64,000 nucleotides of DNA. Source: Anastrepha obliqua (taxonomy: Eukaryota; Arthropoda; Insecta; Diptera; Tephritidae). Under the pieces are notes generated by a model. That model saw nothing but the letters and a program-made list of their open reading frames with translations, made no database searches and had not been told where the DNA came from. The stretch is taken from positions 39,768,501 through 39,832,500 of the forward strand of contig NC_072896.1 in NCBI RefSeq assembly GCF_027943255.1, given 5' to 3'. The position numbers and the translations under genes were made by a program. Below are positions 1-12,463 of this stretch, in pieces. Numbering within the stretch: the first letter of the stretch is position 1; every line of letters starts with the position of its first letter.

Positions 1-649
1 GTACCTCCATCGATTTAAACTGAAGGACACCTCGTTCTGCCCAAACTGCAGCAACGCGATAGAAAGTACGGAACACGTATTCTTCTACTGCGTTCGTTTC
101 CGAGAGGAGCGCCTAACGCTTGAAGCACTTCTGGGCCCGGAAAATCTCATCACCAAGATGATCGCATCAAATACTTGCTGGAATGCAGCAACAAATTTTG
201 CAACAATGATAGGGCTATATCTTCAACGCTAAGCGAAGAATTCAGCAGCAGCTTTTGACTGGAGGTAGACTGCCTACGAACTGACGACAAATCACAGACG
301 CCTGAGCTTAGTGCTCAAGACAGTATCAGACTACAACATGTCAGTAATACTTACGACACCTTTTCCGATGTTTCATTTGCTGCAGAGCCACTTATGAAGT
401 GGAAGCAATGGATACTATCGATAGCGTATAACCCCCATGTGAGAGGAACCTGGACGTTGGTACCTGTTGTGTCAATAGACTTAAAAGCGGCTCCACCTTG
501 ACGAAATGTTACCATGGTCCCAGGGTGGAATTCAGCCGATAAGGAGGGTTGTTATAGTGTTAGTGGGAGCATGCCCCACATACCACTGGTGCGACGGCAC
601 CTTTGGCGATGTTTCTGACATTTTGATTTTAACCTCCATAAAAAAAAAA
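1..649 (+). mobile_element. 3' end of an R1/jockey-like LINE
   Basis: An open frame enters from the window edge and runs from 2 to the TAA at 230-232 (76 codons visible). It carries a zinc-finger-like cluster, C-x2-C-x8-H-x4-C (around FCPNC...EHVFFYC), which is typical of the C-terminus of ORF2 in R1- and jockey-type retrotransposons. About 400 bp of non-coding sequence follows and ends in an A-run at 640-649, as expected for a LINE 3' UTR and tail. The family is inferred from the motif; the clade is not certain. The rest of the element lies outside the window. Confidence 0.65.
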
Positions 650-654
650 TATAG

Positions 655-1477
655 TACTTCTTTGTTTTCGAGTGCTTTTTTTATTTGGTGTGTTATCCTG
701 TGTCCCTGATCGATTGTAGAGTGTTTACTTCGAAAACCAAACTGATGATTTGGAATTATTATTTTTTTTTGTTTTATTATTTTGTTGATTCGCTTTATCA
801 ACACATTTTCTAAAAGCTTTGAGACTAAGGGTAGGAGTGATATGCGTCTATACCATAAAACCTCCTGTACAGGTTTTACCTGGTTTTTGAAGCATAATAA
901 CATCTGCAGTTTTCCAGAAATCTGGACCGTAATGAAACTTAAAAGATGCATTCATTAAGTTAGAAGAGTTTGGCTGCTTTTGGGGGGAAGCTACTTGAGT
1001 ATTTCTGTAGGGATTAGATCGAAGCCAGGGGAATATTTTTAGCATTTTAATGTCTCTTGTTAGTTCGGCTTTCAAAGTTGCTTCACATTTTTTAAAGTCA
1101 TTACGATCATTGGATAATGAATGCAAGTGACGAGAAAAATTATCATTTTCTTCATTCTTTATTTTCCGACTAAGGTCTTTGGTCATTTTGTTCAGCCTAG
1201 TTTTATCTATTGGTGCTCCTGTTTTATGCCACTTACTGCGTACTTTACTCTTCAGTGAAATAAGATCTCTGATGTCCTTTGAGTATTGTATAATGATTGT
1301 GGTTTTTTTAATAGTTAAAGTACTTTTCCATGCGGCAAGTTGCACGTTGGGCATAAAATTTTGAGCTGCATTATCCAATTGCTTCTCTTTGATTATTTGT
1401 GCTTCACTATTTTTGCAATTTTCTAAAATTTTCTTGAAGTAATCTGAATCTGTTAATCGCTTATTCAATTTGTCCAT
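655..1477 (-). pseudogene. jockey-clade LINE reverse transcriptase fragment, frameshifted
   Basis: Minus-strand reading begins near 1477 with a basic linker region of the kind found between endonuclease and reverse transcriptase (RT) in jockey-like ORF2. It continues through DVIMLQKPGK, shifts frame near 880, and then reads the RT start region (KPVQEV..YRRISLLP, then NHQFGFRSKHSTIDQ). It ends at about 655, directly beside the A-tail of the plus-strand LINE at 1-649. No catalytic YADD-type motif is present because the fragment stops before it. It is a dead 5'- and 3'-truncated copy. Confidence 0.75.
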
Positions 1478-1595
1478 AGGTTCTTTAAAGATGATATGCT
1501 CGCTGAGAGACGAAAATATTGGTTAGGGTTCTGAATTTAGATAATCACAAAAGTATCTTCAATTTCTAGAAAGTTTCGATATATTTTGTTAACTA

Positions 1596-3388
1596 CTAGC
1601 AAACCCGGCCCCCTTCGCTGGGCACACTAAAATAGAATAGATATGGTTTAGAACAGAAAATATATGGTTTTCATATTATTTATTTCTTTATTCTTTATTC
1701 AAGCGCTTTGGCATAAACAATATTTTTTGTTTTTCTATTTGTTTTTGAGTAAATATAAAATATAAATTGAAAATCAGGAAAAAAGAAGATTGTTTTTAAA
1801 TGTCAAATCAACGCATATGAATAAACAATCGTCTTTTTTCCTGATCATCCATGAATTTTTCGTTTCAATTTATATGTTTTATTAAGCATTGGAGCTTTTT
1901 TAACCATTATCCATTTATATTTTTCAAAAAAAAAAAACGAAAAAAATTTTTTTTTCACGAACACATAATTTCATTCGGATTTCACATTAAATTCTCAAAT
2001 TTCGTAAGAAATTATTCACTGTTCCAAAATCCACTCCAAAAAAATGCACAAACAATTTTTACATGTTGCACTTACGTGTTTTCCTTATGGCATCCAAATC
2101 AGAAAGAAATATAGACCCATTGTAACTCACACTGTCAATTTGACAGTTCAGTTCCGCCCCAAGCGTTAAAAAAGTAAGCGACATTATGGCTGGTTCAAAA
2201 GAACGCTGTACCCGTTGCCAGTGCTCCGAATTACAACCAAACTTTACGAAACCCATTTTCAATACTTACTTAACAATGTGCGTAAGTTTGGTTTAATTCG
2301 GTGCAAAGACACGGCGGGTCCACGTTTTGGCATATATTTCGAGACCCTAGTCATCAATAGGTATGAAAATTACCCCGTATTAAAGCACTTATCAACAGCT
2401 TTCATTTGATACCCATATTGTACATACACAACCAAAGGTTACCCGGGTCCACGTTTTGACCTATATCTCGAGACCCCAGTCACGGAGCGGCATGAAAAAT
2501 ACTCTGTACTAAAGCATTCCCCAACAGCTTCAATTTGATATCCATATTGTACAAACACATTCTAGGCTCCACGTTTTGGTCTCTATCTCGAGACCCTAGT
2601 CACGGAGTGGCATGAAAAATACTCTGAACTAAAGCATTCACCAACAGCTTCCATTTGATACCCATATTGTACATACACATCCGAAGGTTACCCGGGTCCA
2701 CGTTTTGACCTATATCTCGAGACCCTATCTACCAATAGGTATTCAAACTATACGGAAATCATCTTCAATATCTACTTAAGAATGTGTGTAAGTTTGGTTT
2801 AATTCGGTGCAAAGACACGGCGGGTCCACGTTTTGGCATATATTTCCAGACCCTAGTCATCAATAGGTATGAAAATTACCCCATATTAAAGCACTTATCA
2901 ACAGCTTTCATTTGATACCCATATTGTACATACACAACCAAAGGTTACCCGGGTCCACGTTTTGAACTATATCTCGAGACCCCAGTCACGGAGCGGCATG
3001 AAAAATACTCTGTACTAAAGCACTCACCAACAGCTTCAATTTGATACCCATATTGTACATACACATCCGAAGGTTACCCGGGTCCACGTTTTGACCTATA
3101 TCTCGAGACCCCAGTCACGGAGCGGCATAAAAAATACTCTGTACTAAAGCATTCACCAACAGCTTTCATTTGATACCCATATTGTACATACACGTCCGAA
3201 GGTTACCCGGGTCCACGTTTTGACCTATATCTCGAGCCCTATTTCCAAAATAAAATATAATCCATGTTACTCGTGGATAATGTAGCTTTCGAATGGTGAA
3301 AGAATTTTTAAAATCGGTCCAGTAGTTTTTGAGCCTATTCGTAACAAACAAACAAACAAAGTTTTCCTCTTTATAATATTAGTATAGA
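1596..3388 (-). mobile_element. non-autonomous Helitron
   Basis: On the minus strand the element starts with TCTATACTAATATTATAAAG at 3388 and ends in CTAG at 1599-1596. It sits between an A on its 5' side and a T on its 3' side. TC...CTRR ends placed between A and T are the Helitron hallmark. A longer copy with the same ends and internal sequence lies on the plus strand at 28,031-30,830. The interior holds direct repeats of 120-130 bp and no helicase gene. Both copies share a region near the 3' end with a 67-codon open frame (2059-2262 here). Confidence 0.85.
2190..3240 (-). repeat. tandem 120-130 bp repeats inside the Helitron
   Basis: About eight imperfect units recur, each containing a CTCGAGA-type core, an AAAACGTGGACCC stretch, a TACAATATGGGTATC stretch and a tract near CTGTTGGTGAATGC. 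Units alternate between variants, which suggests a higher-order repeat made of about three units. The same units form the larger array at 28.2-30.1 kb. Confidence 0.85.
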
Positions 3389-3573
3389 TGAAGAAACCAA
3401 TTAGGTCAGGCATTTTTTTAAATCAGTTGGCCAGTACGTTGGTTTTCATCTTATGACCGCATCACATCCAGCAAGTTGTGTTGTCAGGTCTTGAGTCCCA
3501 GTGTACGTTTTTAGCGTTAGAGTCTTCACCCATGATGCATCTATTATATATATTTTTTTAATAGTTTATAATA

Positions 3574-4119
3574 AAGGGTTTTCCAATGACAGGTGTTAGG
3601 TGTTAAACAGGAGAGATGATTAACGAGTTTTTATGGCCGGAATTGGATGGTATTGATCTGGACAGCGTTTATTTTCAACAAGACGGCGCTACGTGCCACA
3701 CATACAACGAAACCATTGATCTTTTACGGGTAAAGTTTACGGGCCGTGTTATCTCTCGAAGAGGTGGTCACAATTGGTCACCGAGATCTTGTGATGTAAC
3801 ACCTTGTGACTGTTTTCTTTGTGACCACGTGAAAGGGAAGGTCTACGCCAACAGCCCAGGGTCGAATCAAGACCTCAAAGATGGAATTCGTGAGGTTATC
3901 GAGGACATAGGGAAACTACGTTGCAATTCGGTTATGGAAGATTTCATGAATTGGATATTGTCCTGTAAGCGTGTTCCTGGTGGTCATTTGCCTCATGTTA
4001 TTTTCCACTATTAACGGCATACCTTCCTCTTTATAATGAAATAAACATCCGATCATTTATATTAATAAATAGCATTTTTCTAGGAATATCAAAATAACAC
4101 CTATTATTGGAAAACCCTT
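3574..4119 (+). mobile_element. internally deleted DD41D (rosa-like) mariner
   Basis: Inverted ends read AGGGTTTTCCAAT on both sides (left near 3575, right ending near 4118) and continue to similar GGTGTTA sequences. The only gene remnant is an open frame at 3616-4014 (132 codons). It is the C-terminal part of a Tc1/mariner transposase: YFQQDGATCHT with the second catalytic Asp, then SPRSCDVTPCD with the third. I count 41 residues between these two Asp residues, the spacing of the rosa group described from tephritids. The N-terminal half with the DNA-binding domain and first Asp is deleted, so this 0.5 kb copy cannot move by itself. Confidence 0.75.
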
Positions 4120-6197
4120 ATTACTCAAATTTAGTCTGGTACCTTTCGGGGCTGTATAGTGCAATAAATGATCTTCATTAACGGTTAATGCTGTAGCTTG
4201 GAATTCATCATCAGAAACTTTTTCTCCTTCGAAGTGCTTGACGTAGCTTTATATTATTGTTGCACTACCACCTCGAGCACAATCGCCTGGATGAATCGCA
4301 TGATAGGTTTCATAGTTTTTAATTTTTAAGTATTATTGCATTTGGAAATGCATTTGAGATATCATACAGACAACAACATTTTCTAAATTGAGAGGATATT
4401 TTGAGCATTAAAGATCTATCTCATATTGTACGTGGCCGATTGACCTAAACAAAATAGCACCATTCCGAAAGCTCCGTACCCACCTGACATGATTCCCCAT
4501 GGCTTTTTCCTATTTTTATGAATCTAGCTACAACAAGTGGAAAGGAACAGGGACTATAAAGAAGAAATCGCAGAAGAAGCCTGTGAGATTAAATTGAAGT
4601 GAATAAAATATGTATTTTTGTTTTCAGGGCGTTTTTGAGCAGAAGGAATAAATTAAGCAGTCACTTTTCAGTTCGAGTTAAGTAGACATCTTCACTGAAA
4701 TTGTCCATTTAATATAACAGTTTTCTTACCTTTTACCAAAAATAAAGTGAGCACCAAAATTTGTTGAAATATCTGAGTTAGCGTTTGAATGGTAAAAGAG
4801 ACGGCCATGGGCAGACACGGCTTAATCGATTTCTCTTTTTAATCGGAATGATTCGGATTCCGCGGTTATAAATGAATATGTTTTACCATTTGGCAAATAA
4901 TGCAAAAAAAAATCCTGAATGCAAAACTCATTGACAGAAGCTTCTGTAAGTTGTAAATTAGCCGCACCAGCTGTTCATTGTAACATCCATACATATGCAC
5001 TTGCATAAAAGTATTGAGTGAAAATGCTCAATCGCCAAACCGCAGGTAGTCTTAATCGAGGCGCTGCGCTCCCAACACTTAGCTGAGTGAATTGATTAAA
5101 CGTCAGATCAAGAGAGACCAATCAGGCTTTTTTTGCGAACTGGAAAAAACGAAAAAAGGCAAATACTCAAGCCCAAACTGATTGACTTGACTTTGACGTT
5201 GGTTATGGATCTTTGACTACAGTTTGACTTTAGCTCTTACTCTTGAATTCGTAAAAATGTGCACTTGTTGTTGTAGATCTCGTTTGATTGATTGGGTGCT
5301 CTTTGAGGTCTAATAGTAGCATTTGTCAAATTGCGGTTGATCCGAGGGCGGTGTTTGTACGTGTGTTTTGTTAGCGAATGTGTGCATATTTTTCAGCACT
5401 TATAGTTGTTGATGGTGCGAATGCTATGTGCTGCATTATGCGAAATGTAAGCAGGAAGCAAATGGTAGGCGGTCGTTTTGGCAGCCAACAGCTTGAAAAT
5501 ATTAAGACGTCATCTACATAAACTACCTCGATACATACTTACATTTTTAATATATGAGGATATGTGTACATTAAGAGGCCACACCAAAGAGTTTCGGTTT
5601 TTCAAAGAAATTTTTAAACTTATTACATCTTTAGACTTGAAAATATCACCTAAATTCGATAAGATAAATATAAATACAAATAAGATTATTTAAAATTATT
5701 ATGAAAAACATTTATCCAAATCTAAGCTTAGCAGACCTGAATATAAATGCTGAAAATCTTTATCAGCGGAATTGAAACGATGCCATTTTTAATGCTATTT
5801 TTTACGTTTAAGAAAAAAAATTAAAAAAAACAAACGTTAAATTTTTTTTTTATTCATAACATTTTTTCTTTATTTTCATAGTGTTAAATTTTGTTAATCT
5901 TGGCTTGAATAAAGGGTAATTGATAAGGTAAATTGGGTATAATTTTTTCGGCGTGTGTGAAATTAAAAGAGATTAAATAATATCGATGTAAGAACATTTT
6001 GTACCAAATTCATTTTTTTATGAGAATTTAATGGTTATTTAAAAATTGAAAAAAGGAAACTTGTGTATTTATTTATTTATTCTTCGCTAGGGGTTCTTAC
6101 AGACCACTAGATTAGGTAAACATTTTAAATAAATTCAATTTGAAGTTAAATGTACTATTTTTAAATTAAAATTTAAATTTCGACTTGTTGCATTGTC
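4120..6197. other. AT-rich intergenic DNA, nothing recognised
   Basis: No coding frame with family features, RNA gene or clear repeat was recognised. Homopolymer tracts lie around 5,810-5,870. The open frame at 5478-5693 has no recognisable motif. Confidence 0.5.
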
Positions 6198-6541
6198 GGG
6201 TGGTTAAATTTCAAGGGCCGATGTTGAATGTGAACCACACCTAAACGTCAACTACAAGAAAAGGTGTACGTCGATAAGCCAGCAACAATTCAAGAACTAA
6301 AGAATGAGATAATTCGGCACATTAACGGCATAGAACCTCAATTATGCCTCAGCGTCATCGAAAATTTTGACCATCGGATGGAGGTGTGCCGCCGAGGCCG
6401 CGGAGCCCATTTGGCCAATACTTTGTTACATACGCAATTGAGCTATAACAATATTATCATAATAAAGAGAAATGACAATAATTTCCTAAAAAAATTGTAT
6501 TTTATTCAAAATCAACACCGGCCCTTGAAACCTAACCACCC
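6198..6541 (+). mobile_element. short mariner-derived element with inverted ends
   Basis: The left end GGGTGGTTAAATTTCAAGGG and the reverse complement of the right end (GGGTGGTTAGGTTTCAAGGG) match at most positions, giving inverted repeats of roughly 30 bp around a 0.34 kb body. Inside, 6264-6430 encodes VDKPATIQELKNEI...IRHING, the C-terminal tail seen after the third Asp in Tc1/mariner transposases. It is an internal-deletion derivative that keeps only the tail of the gene. Confidence 0.7.
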
Positions 6542-6549
6542 TTTATAAT

Positions 6550-7600
6550 TAGATTTATGTAACGCGACCGTAAAAATTCTGTCCTGCTTCAGTTCACATT
6601 TAGGGCACTGGAGGTTTGGCAAATCGTAAATTTTTCTACAGTCTACTAAAACATTGTATGTAAACTTTATTGAAAAGTAACTTCTTCTATCAGATAAGCT
6701 CCGTAAGTACAACAGTTTACGCCTACCCAAATAAATGGGACAACTATTTCGATAATGCAAACTTAGTAAAAATTCAGTGCAATCTTTCTATTTTCTATGA
6801 ATCAGTTCCAAATTATAAAAAAATAGTCTAGCAGACTGCACTCCAAACGAAACGCTTTTAAAGTCATTGAATCATAGAAATCATCGGAGCTCCCACGGAT
6901 AAACCCAATCATTGAAAATGGTTTAGGCGCAATATGGTCACATGCTCCACAAAAATTAATTTCGAATAGAAAAGCATCCCAAGTCCTTTTTTTCAATATC
7001 TTGACATCCAAGGTGAAATTGAAAGTATAAGAACTAGTCTTCCCAGAATATGACACAATACCACATTTCTGAGGATTTAGATGTGAATATTCACTGTGCA
7101 CCAGGAGTGAAAATGTTCAAGGTCCGTTTGAAAATTACTACAGTCAGTCACGATAAGGGTTCCCAAAAACAACTTCATAACGCCCGCGAACATTAAACAT
7201 TTCGCGTTAGAAAAATTAATTGGTTAATCCTTAATAAAAATTACACACAAACAGTAGAACGCTGTGAGTCCTCTGATGTATGCCAGACCGCGCGTTTACT
7301 ATTACGGTCGATTTCTCGACACCCATTTTTACAAAAAGCGTTCTGCCAGTTAAAATAATTCTCTATTGAAAAATGTTGAGATCGTTCCTTTAATTTCGAA
7401 GCCAGACAGTTTATTCATAAGAATAGTAAATAATATAGGAAATCAAATTGCTTCGAAAAAGTACTTCGTTTCACGATGGGTCCACGATCTCCTGATTTAT
7501 GAATAGGAACAATTGAACATAATTTCCTAGGATTCGAAAAGATTGTCTTATCTATACATTTATTAAGAAAATGAGTGGATGAATAGGGTGTTTTTGGAGT
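6550..7600 (-). pseudogene. CR1/jockey-like LINE reverse transcriptase remnants
   Basis: Read on the minus strand from 7,590 downward, the pieces follow RT order. First is CSIVPIHKSGDR (start of the RT domain). Then LNPQKCGIVSYS and IGFIRGSSDDFYD...LDYFFIIWN (thumb region, 7101-6802). Last is LRSLSDRRSYFS (C-terminal, near 6690). Stops and frameshifts break the frame several times. The catalytic Asp pair motif was not found, so the middle is deleted or badly decayed. Confidence 0.6.
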
Positions 7601-8349
7601 TAAAACTGTAACTTATGGCGATCATAAACAACGAAATTCGTCCGCAATTAATTCCGTGAAGTTATAGTATAACATTTTTTTTAGTTAGTAGATTTTTGAA
7701 ATAAAATTTATTTTTAATATTGAATCAATATAATCAAAGCATGCATAGCTCAATATTTTCGAATATGAGTTCTTGTTCTTCTCTTGTTTTATTTAATTTG
7801 CTTGCAACATTCCATCCATTGCCACCATGGCCAGTTGGTTAGCTGGCATCCTTTTAACATGCTTGTGCCAGTTTTTACGACTTCTCCGGCCCGGAATTTG
7901 GTAAAATCATTTTATATTGAATTCTTCGGACGGTGATTCCAAGTGTTATTTAAGGTTTTGGTTATTAAAAATAAATAACTTTATTTTTGTTAGTTTTTGA
8001 TATATTTTGTACCCAACTTTTGGGAATTTCGATGCATTTAAATTATTCATATCACTTCACGCCAGTTTCAATATACTTTAAGATTACGTGGAATCTGACT
8101 ACTATTGCAGTGAAAATATATTTGAAATATCCCTAAAAGAACGGAAATACAGCAAAAAATGTATAAAAGAAGAAAACCCTTAATTCGAGCTAAAATTAAA
8201 ATTTAGGAAATTTAAAAGTAACAAAAAAGCTGATTGCATTTAAAAAGTACAATCATTTTGGAATCAAGAATGCAATAATTAAGTTACAACATCAAATAAA
8301 TTGCTTGCAAAATTGCGTTTGTAATTCTGAAATGTTTTATTTATGTATC
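7601..8349. other. AT-rich intergenic DNA, nothing recognised
   Basis: No gene, RNA or repeat family recognised. Confidence 0.5.
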
Positions 8350-10930
8350 GGGTGTTTTTTTAGTTGCATGAAAACTATGGACATCGTTAACTATGGAATG
8401 CCAGCTGAGAATGGCAAACTGTGTTAACATTTCTATTCAGTGAGGTTTGACAAGTGATCATGAATCGTTTAATGCCAGAAAAACGCGAAAAACAATATGT
8501 TCGCGAAGTTCATAAAGTATTGGTGGCATCATCTGTCCGTATTTCTTACTAAATGAGGAAAGAGCTGCCGTTACGGTTAACGGTTACTAAGTCGGTGGTC
8601 TGCATCGAGTGGTCTTGGGGTAAATCCCAAAAAAACAGAACTAATCATGTTCGCCAGAAAACCCAGGATGCCTTCCATTTCAATTCAACCGGGCTATTCG
8701 GGACATGTTCTTCGATTTCGATGTAATTCAAATATGTTGCTCTCTGGTCAAAATAATGAGACACGTATATTTTTGTTCGCCCGAAAAAAAAATTGTTCAA
8801 GATTTATCGGCAATTTTGTTTTTCGGCTCAAACTCGATTTTTTTTATTTATATAAGAAACTTTTTTTTTTAATTGCTCATAACTTAGTCAAAAATGAACC
8901 GATTTTAATGATTCTAGGTTCAAAATGTTCGTCATTACTTGCACAAGCGACTTCATGAACGAACAATAGCAAAAAAGTAGTTAACATTTTTTTGTTTTGC
9001 AAAAAACAGAAAGTGCCTAGGATACCTGTTCTAAACCCCCTACCCTTGAGGGAATCGCAGTGTCAATTGGGAATAGGAAGCTCTCGTGGAAACAAACGAT
9101 TAATGATAGCCGCAGCTCTTTATACATGCAAAAGAATTGTGGGGGCAAAATGGGGCCTCACCACTGGCTACATACAGCAGTGGTACGGCCTATCATGACA
9201 TACGGTGTCTTAGAAAGGACAACAGTAAAACGCCTCGAAAGTATTCAAAGGGGCGCTAGTCTCGGCATAAGCGGGGCACTAAAGACTACGCCCACGGCAG
9301 CGATGATGCTGACCTTATTACCGTTAGAGCCCTACAGCAAACAGCTGGCGGCGAAATCGGCACTTAGGTTAAGAGAATCTTCTAACTTAGCCACTAACAG
9401 AAGATCTCACACAAGAATACTTGACGAATACCCCGCCCTACATAAAATCGACAGACTTTTGTAGCTCAGTAGAGTTGCATTTAAACACATCCTTTACCAC
9501 AACTTTCCCACCGAGAGAAGATTGGGACAATGGGGTAATGGATAATAGAAGCGGAATCAGCATCCATACTGATGGTTTCAAGCTAAATGATAAAGTAGGC
9601 GGAGGCCTCAATTCCAACATCTCATTCCGGTTACCTGATCACTGCAGTATATTTTAAGCTGAAATTTTGGCTATTAGTGTCCTAACCACAAGAGATATAA
9701 ACATATATTCAGATAGCCAATCGGCACAGAAAGCTTTAAAATCGCCTAATATTAACTCGAAGACCGTAAAAGAATGTTTCGACGTTTCGACAGAACTACA
9801 GGTATCACAGTACTTTGTAAGTAATAAACCTGCTCTGGGTGCCGGGTCATAGAGATATACAATAGAAGGCAACTGCAAAGCAGATGAACTAGCGAGATTG
9901 GGTACCATATTACCGATCCAACCCGACAAAGCGAACATACCTATACCTTTAGCAACTTGTAAGATGATAAATAGATAGATAATACACTATCAGTGCTGCC
10001 AACAGGCTATGGTCTCAGTCCCTGACCTGTGCCACTAGTAGAATGACGTGGCCGGTATGGAACATGGGCCGCTCAAACCGGCTGTTGAAACCAGCTGTAG
10101 GAAAAACATGAGAATTCTTCTCGGGGTCCTAACAGGGCATTGTCTGATTGGCAGGCATGCCAGTAGACTGGGAGCGCCCTATAACGACTATTGCAGAAGC
10201 TGTAACGACATTGAAGAAGAAGAGACTATAGAACACTTTCTATGCGGGTGCATGGCTCTGGATAGAAGGTTCAATATTTTAGGAAAAAGTTCTCTAAATA
10301 TCTCGGAAGAAGTAGCCAATATAAAAATAACGAGTCTTGTTAGATATATTAAAGCCACAGGTTAGTTCAATGAGGACAATGTAGATTGAAGAGAGGGTAC
10401 AGCCCTGGTGGTACAACAATGTGCCTACAGCAGGCCTAGGTGTGTCAACCGACAACCACTATACCTACCTACGGCTAATGGTGAGCACCATTGAGCCACG
10501 CTGACTGTATTTTTGTTTCCAAAACTTAATCGGCTAAATACCGACGACATTTGGTTCCAACAGGACGGTGCAAATTGCCATACAGGCGCTTTACAAACGA
10601 TTTATTGCAATATTCAAGGCGATATTCGCGCCTTACGGCCAGATATATTGAAAAAACTAGTCGTAAAGTGGACGGACCGAATGGACCATATAATTCGCAG
10701 CTGCGAAGGGCGTATGTCAGATATAATATTATTATTATTATTTATTAGAGAAATATAAAATATTGCCCTAACAATTTTAACACACTGGCTGCATTGGCCT
10801 ACGGTGTCGGATATGATATATTAAAAATAAATGCCATGAAATTATCTTTTCAGATATAAAAAGAAATTATTTGTTCATTTCAATGTTTTGTATTGCGATT
10901 TTAAGTTCTCAAGCTCTTATAAAAACACCC
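8350..10930 (+). mobile_element. mariner-type element split by a nested LINE
   Basis: The left end GGGTGTTTTTTTAG at 8350 pairs with a right end whose reverse complement reads GGGTGTTTTTATAAG (ending 10,930). The left arm (8350 to about 8600) and right arm (about 10,496-10,930) align with the related copy at 48,239-49,270. The right arm reads DDIWFQQDGANCHTG with the second catalytic Asp (10,513-10,758) and then decays. About 1.9 kb of LINE separates the arms. The transposase is heavily deleted. Confidence 0.65.
8600..10495 (+). pseudogene. LOA/I-like LINE ORF2: RT tail, RNase H and C-terminal domain
   Basis: In order: an RT thumb region (SWKQTINDSRSSLYMQK...AVVRPIMTYGV, 9060-9230), then LESIQRGASLGISGAL and LPLEPYSKQLAAKSALRLRE (to 9464). 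A degraded RNase H follows (HTDGFK near 9570, IYSDSQSAQKAL near 9700, KADELARLG near 9880). A C-terminal zinc-knuckle-like segment ends it (DYCRSCNDIEEEETIEHFLCGCMAL, split by wording here as DYCRSC and EHFLCGC, 10,048-10,365). RNase H downstream of RT marks the I/LOA-type superfamilies. Several frameshifts and stops are present. The segment interrupts the mariner-type element around it. Confidence 0.65.
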
Positions 10931-11312
10931 AATATTTATGGCTGCTCCGTAAGAAACATACATAGCGCACATAAATGCATATTTATAGTATGCACAGTAC
11001 CGTGAAAAAGCTCAGCCACCTCCTCTGCTGATACATAATTGCCAAATTTCTCTAAAATATTAACTCCTTTTATAGTAATTTTTCTCCCAACTTTAAGGAA
11101 AAAAAAATATATTTTGATGTTTAAATAAATAAAATTCAGCATTTTTGCTTTAGAATGTCTGAAAGATGAACGAATTATGCTTTAGCTGGTTTTTTCATAC
11201 CGTATACGGTATGTACCGTCTTCTAGTCGTATAGGGCCGAATATTTTTCTAAGAAGAGTCAAAATTTATTCACTGCTTTTTTTAAGTTGTGTGCCAAACA
11301 TAAAAGGTCCGG

Positions 11313-12463
11313 CACTCGAAGTATAACCAACTTCAGACCGCTCGCGCAGCTGATACACTGGCGTCAGCTTTACATTAAGCACCTTAATGTGAATAAGTTT
11401 TTGTTAATCGCACCATTACTCGTTACAATGATATTGGTAGCATCGCGAAATGTCATGGAGGTGGTCCTTAAAAGACTGCAACTAACGTGAAACGGTTCAA
11501 AAAGTGAGAAGCGACTTGAGCGAAATCCCTGATGAAGTGAAAATCAAAATGGCGAAAGAACTGAAAATATCTGACCGTAGCATCCACCGCATACAGAAAA
11601 ATCACATAATCTCTCACCAAAGCAGCAACAAGTCAGACTTGAGAGAGCGAAGGAGTTGCTTCGCTTGACCGAAAGCGATCAATTTCCGAACATTGTGTTT
11701 TCTGACGAGAATTTTTTTTCAAATTGAGCAATTTGTAAACTCCGAGAACGATATGGTTTATTTGACCGACCGTTCATACGAGAATTTGAGTCATCGATTG
11801 GCCACCAGGAGGCCGCACCCGCCACAGGTAATGGCTTGGCCTACTGTAACCGCAGATGGGCGCTCTCCAATCGCTTTTATCGAGCATGGCGTCAAGGTAA
11901 ATGCAAAATATTATCGGGAAGGTATTCTGGAGGTTCCTGTGAAGCCTTGGGCAGACAAACATTTCGGTGGCAGACCATGGACGTTTCAACAGTACTCGGC
12001 ACCGTCTCACAAAGCTTAAGTGAACCAAGAATGGCTAAAAAATAACGTTCCGAACTTAATAACGTTCGTAACAACACAATGGCTCTCAAATTCACCAGAC
12101 GCGAATACGATGGATTTTACTCTTTGAGCCATTTCGGAGAGCAAGGTCCGAACTAGAAGATTCACCAGCCTCCCTTGCCCGTGAGTGGGTCAAAATACCT
12201 ACAAGTCAGTTGATTCCCACGACAGTCGGTTCTACGTACCCGGAACGACCCAGATTTATATCCGGCCAAGGACTGTCACTTCAGCAGCATTCCGCGTATA
12301 CGCACGGCGAATGTTTTTATGCTACTACAACAACGCCAACAACAATAACAACCTACAAGTAAATCGATTCTTAATTATTTTCACAAATTTTTTACTTTGA
12401 ATTGAATAAAAGTGATTTGCCAAACTAAATTTATTGCCTTTTTGAATTGGTTACACTTCGAGT
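11313..12463 (+). mobile_element. decayed mariner of the maT-like group
   Basis: The ends CACTCGAAGTATAACCAA (left) and the reverse complement of GGTTACACTTCGAGT (right) form short inverted repeats. Between them lies a broken transposase. Its N-terminal region is frameshifted; MAKELKISDRSIHRI is readable near 11,550. The longest open piece is 11,693-12,019 and holds LTDRSYENLSHRLATRR, GVKVNAKYYRE and PWTFQQYSAPSHKA. In this last motif the second catalytic Asp (normally QQDSAPSH) has become Tyr. The same Asp-to-Tyr change occurs in the copy at 19.4-20.5 kb. Confidence 0.75.

Noticed and set aside
5478..5693. 71-codon open frame
   Set aside because: No recognisable domain, ends in a Lys/Ile/Asn-rich AT tract, no supporting context.
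8647..8958. 103-codon open frame between LINE and mariner arms
   Set aside because: No motif, low-complexity Phe/Lys-rich second half from homopolymers, no splice or promoter context.
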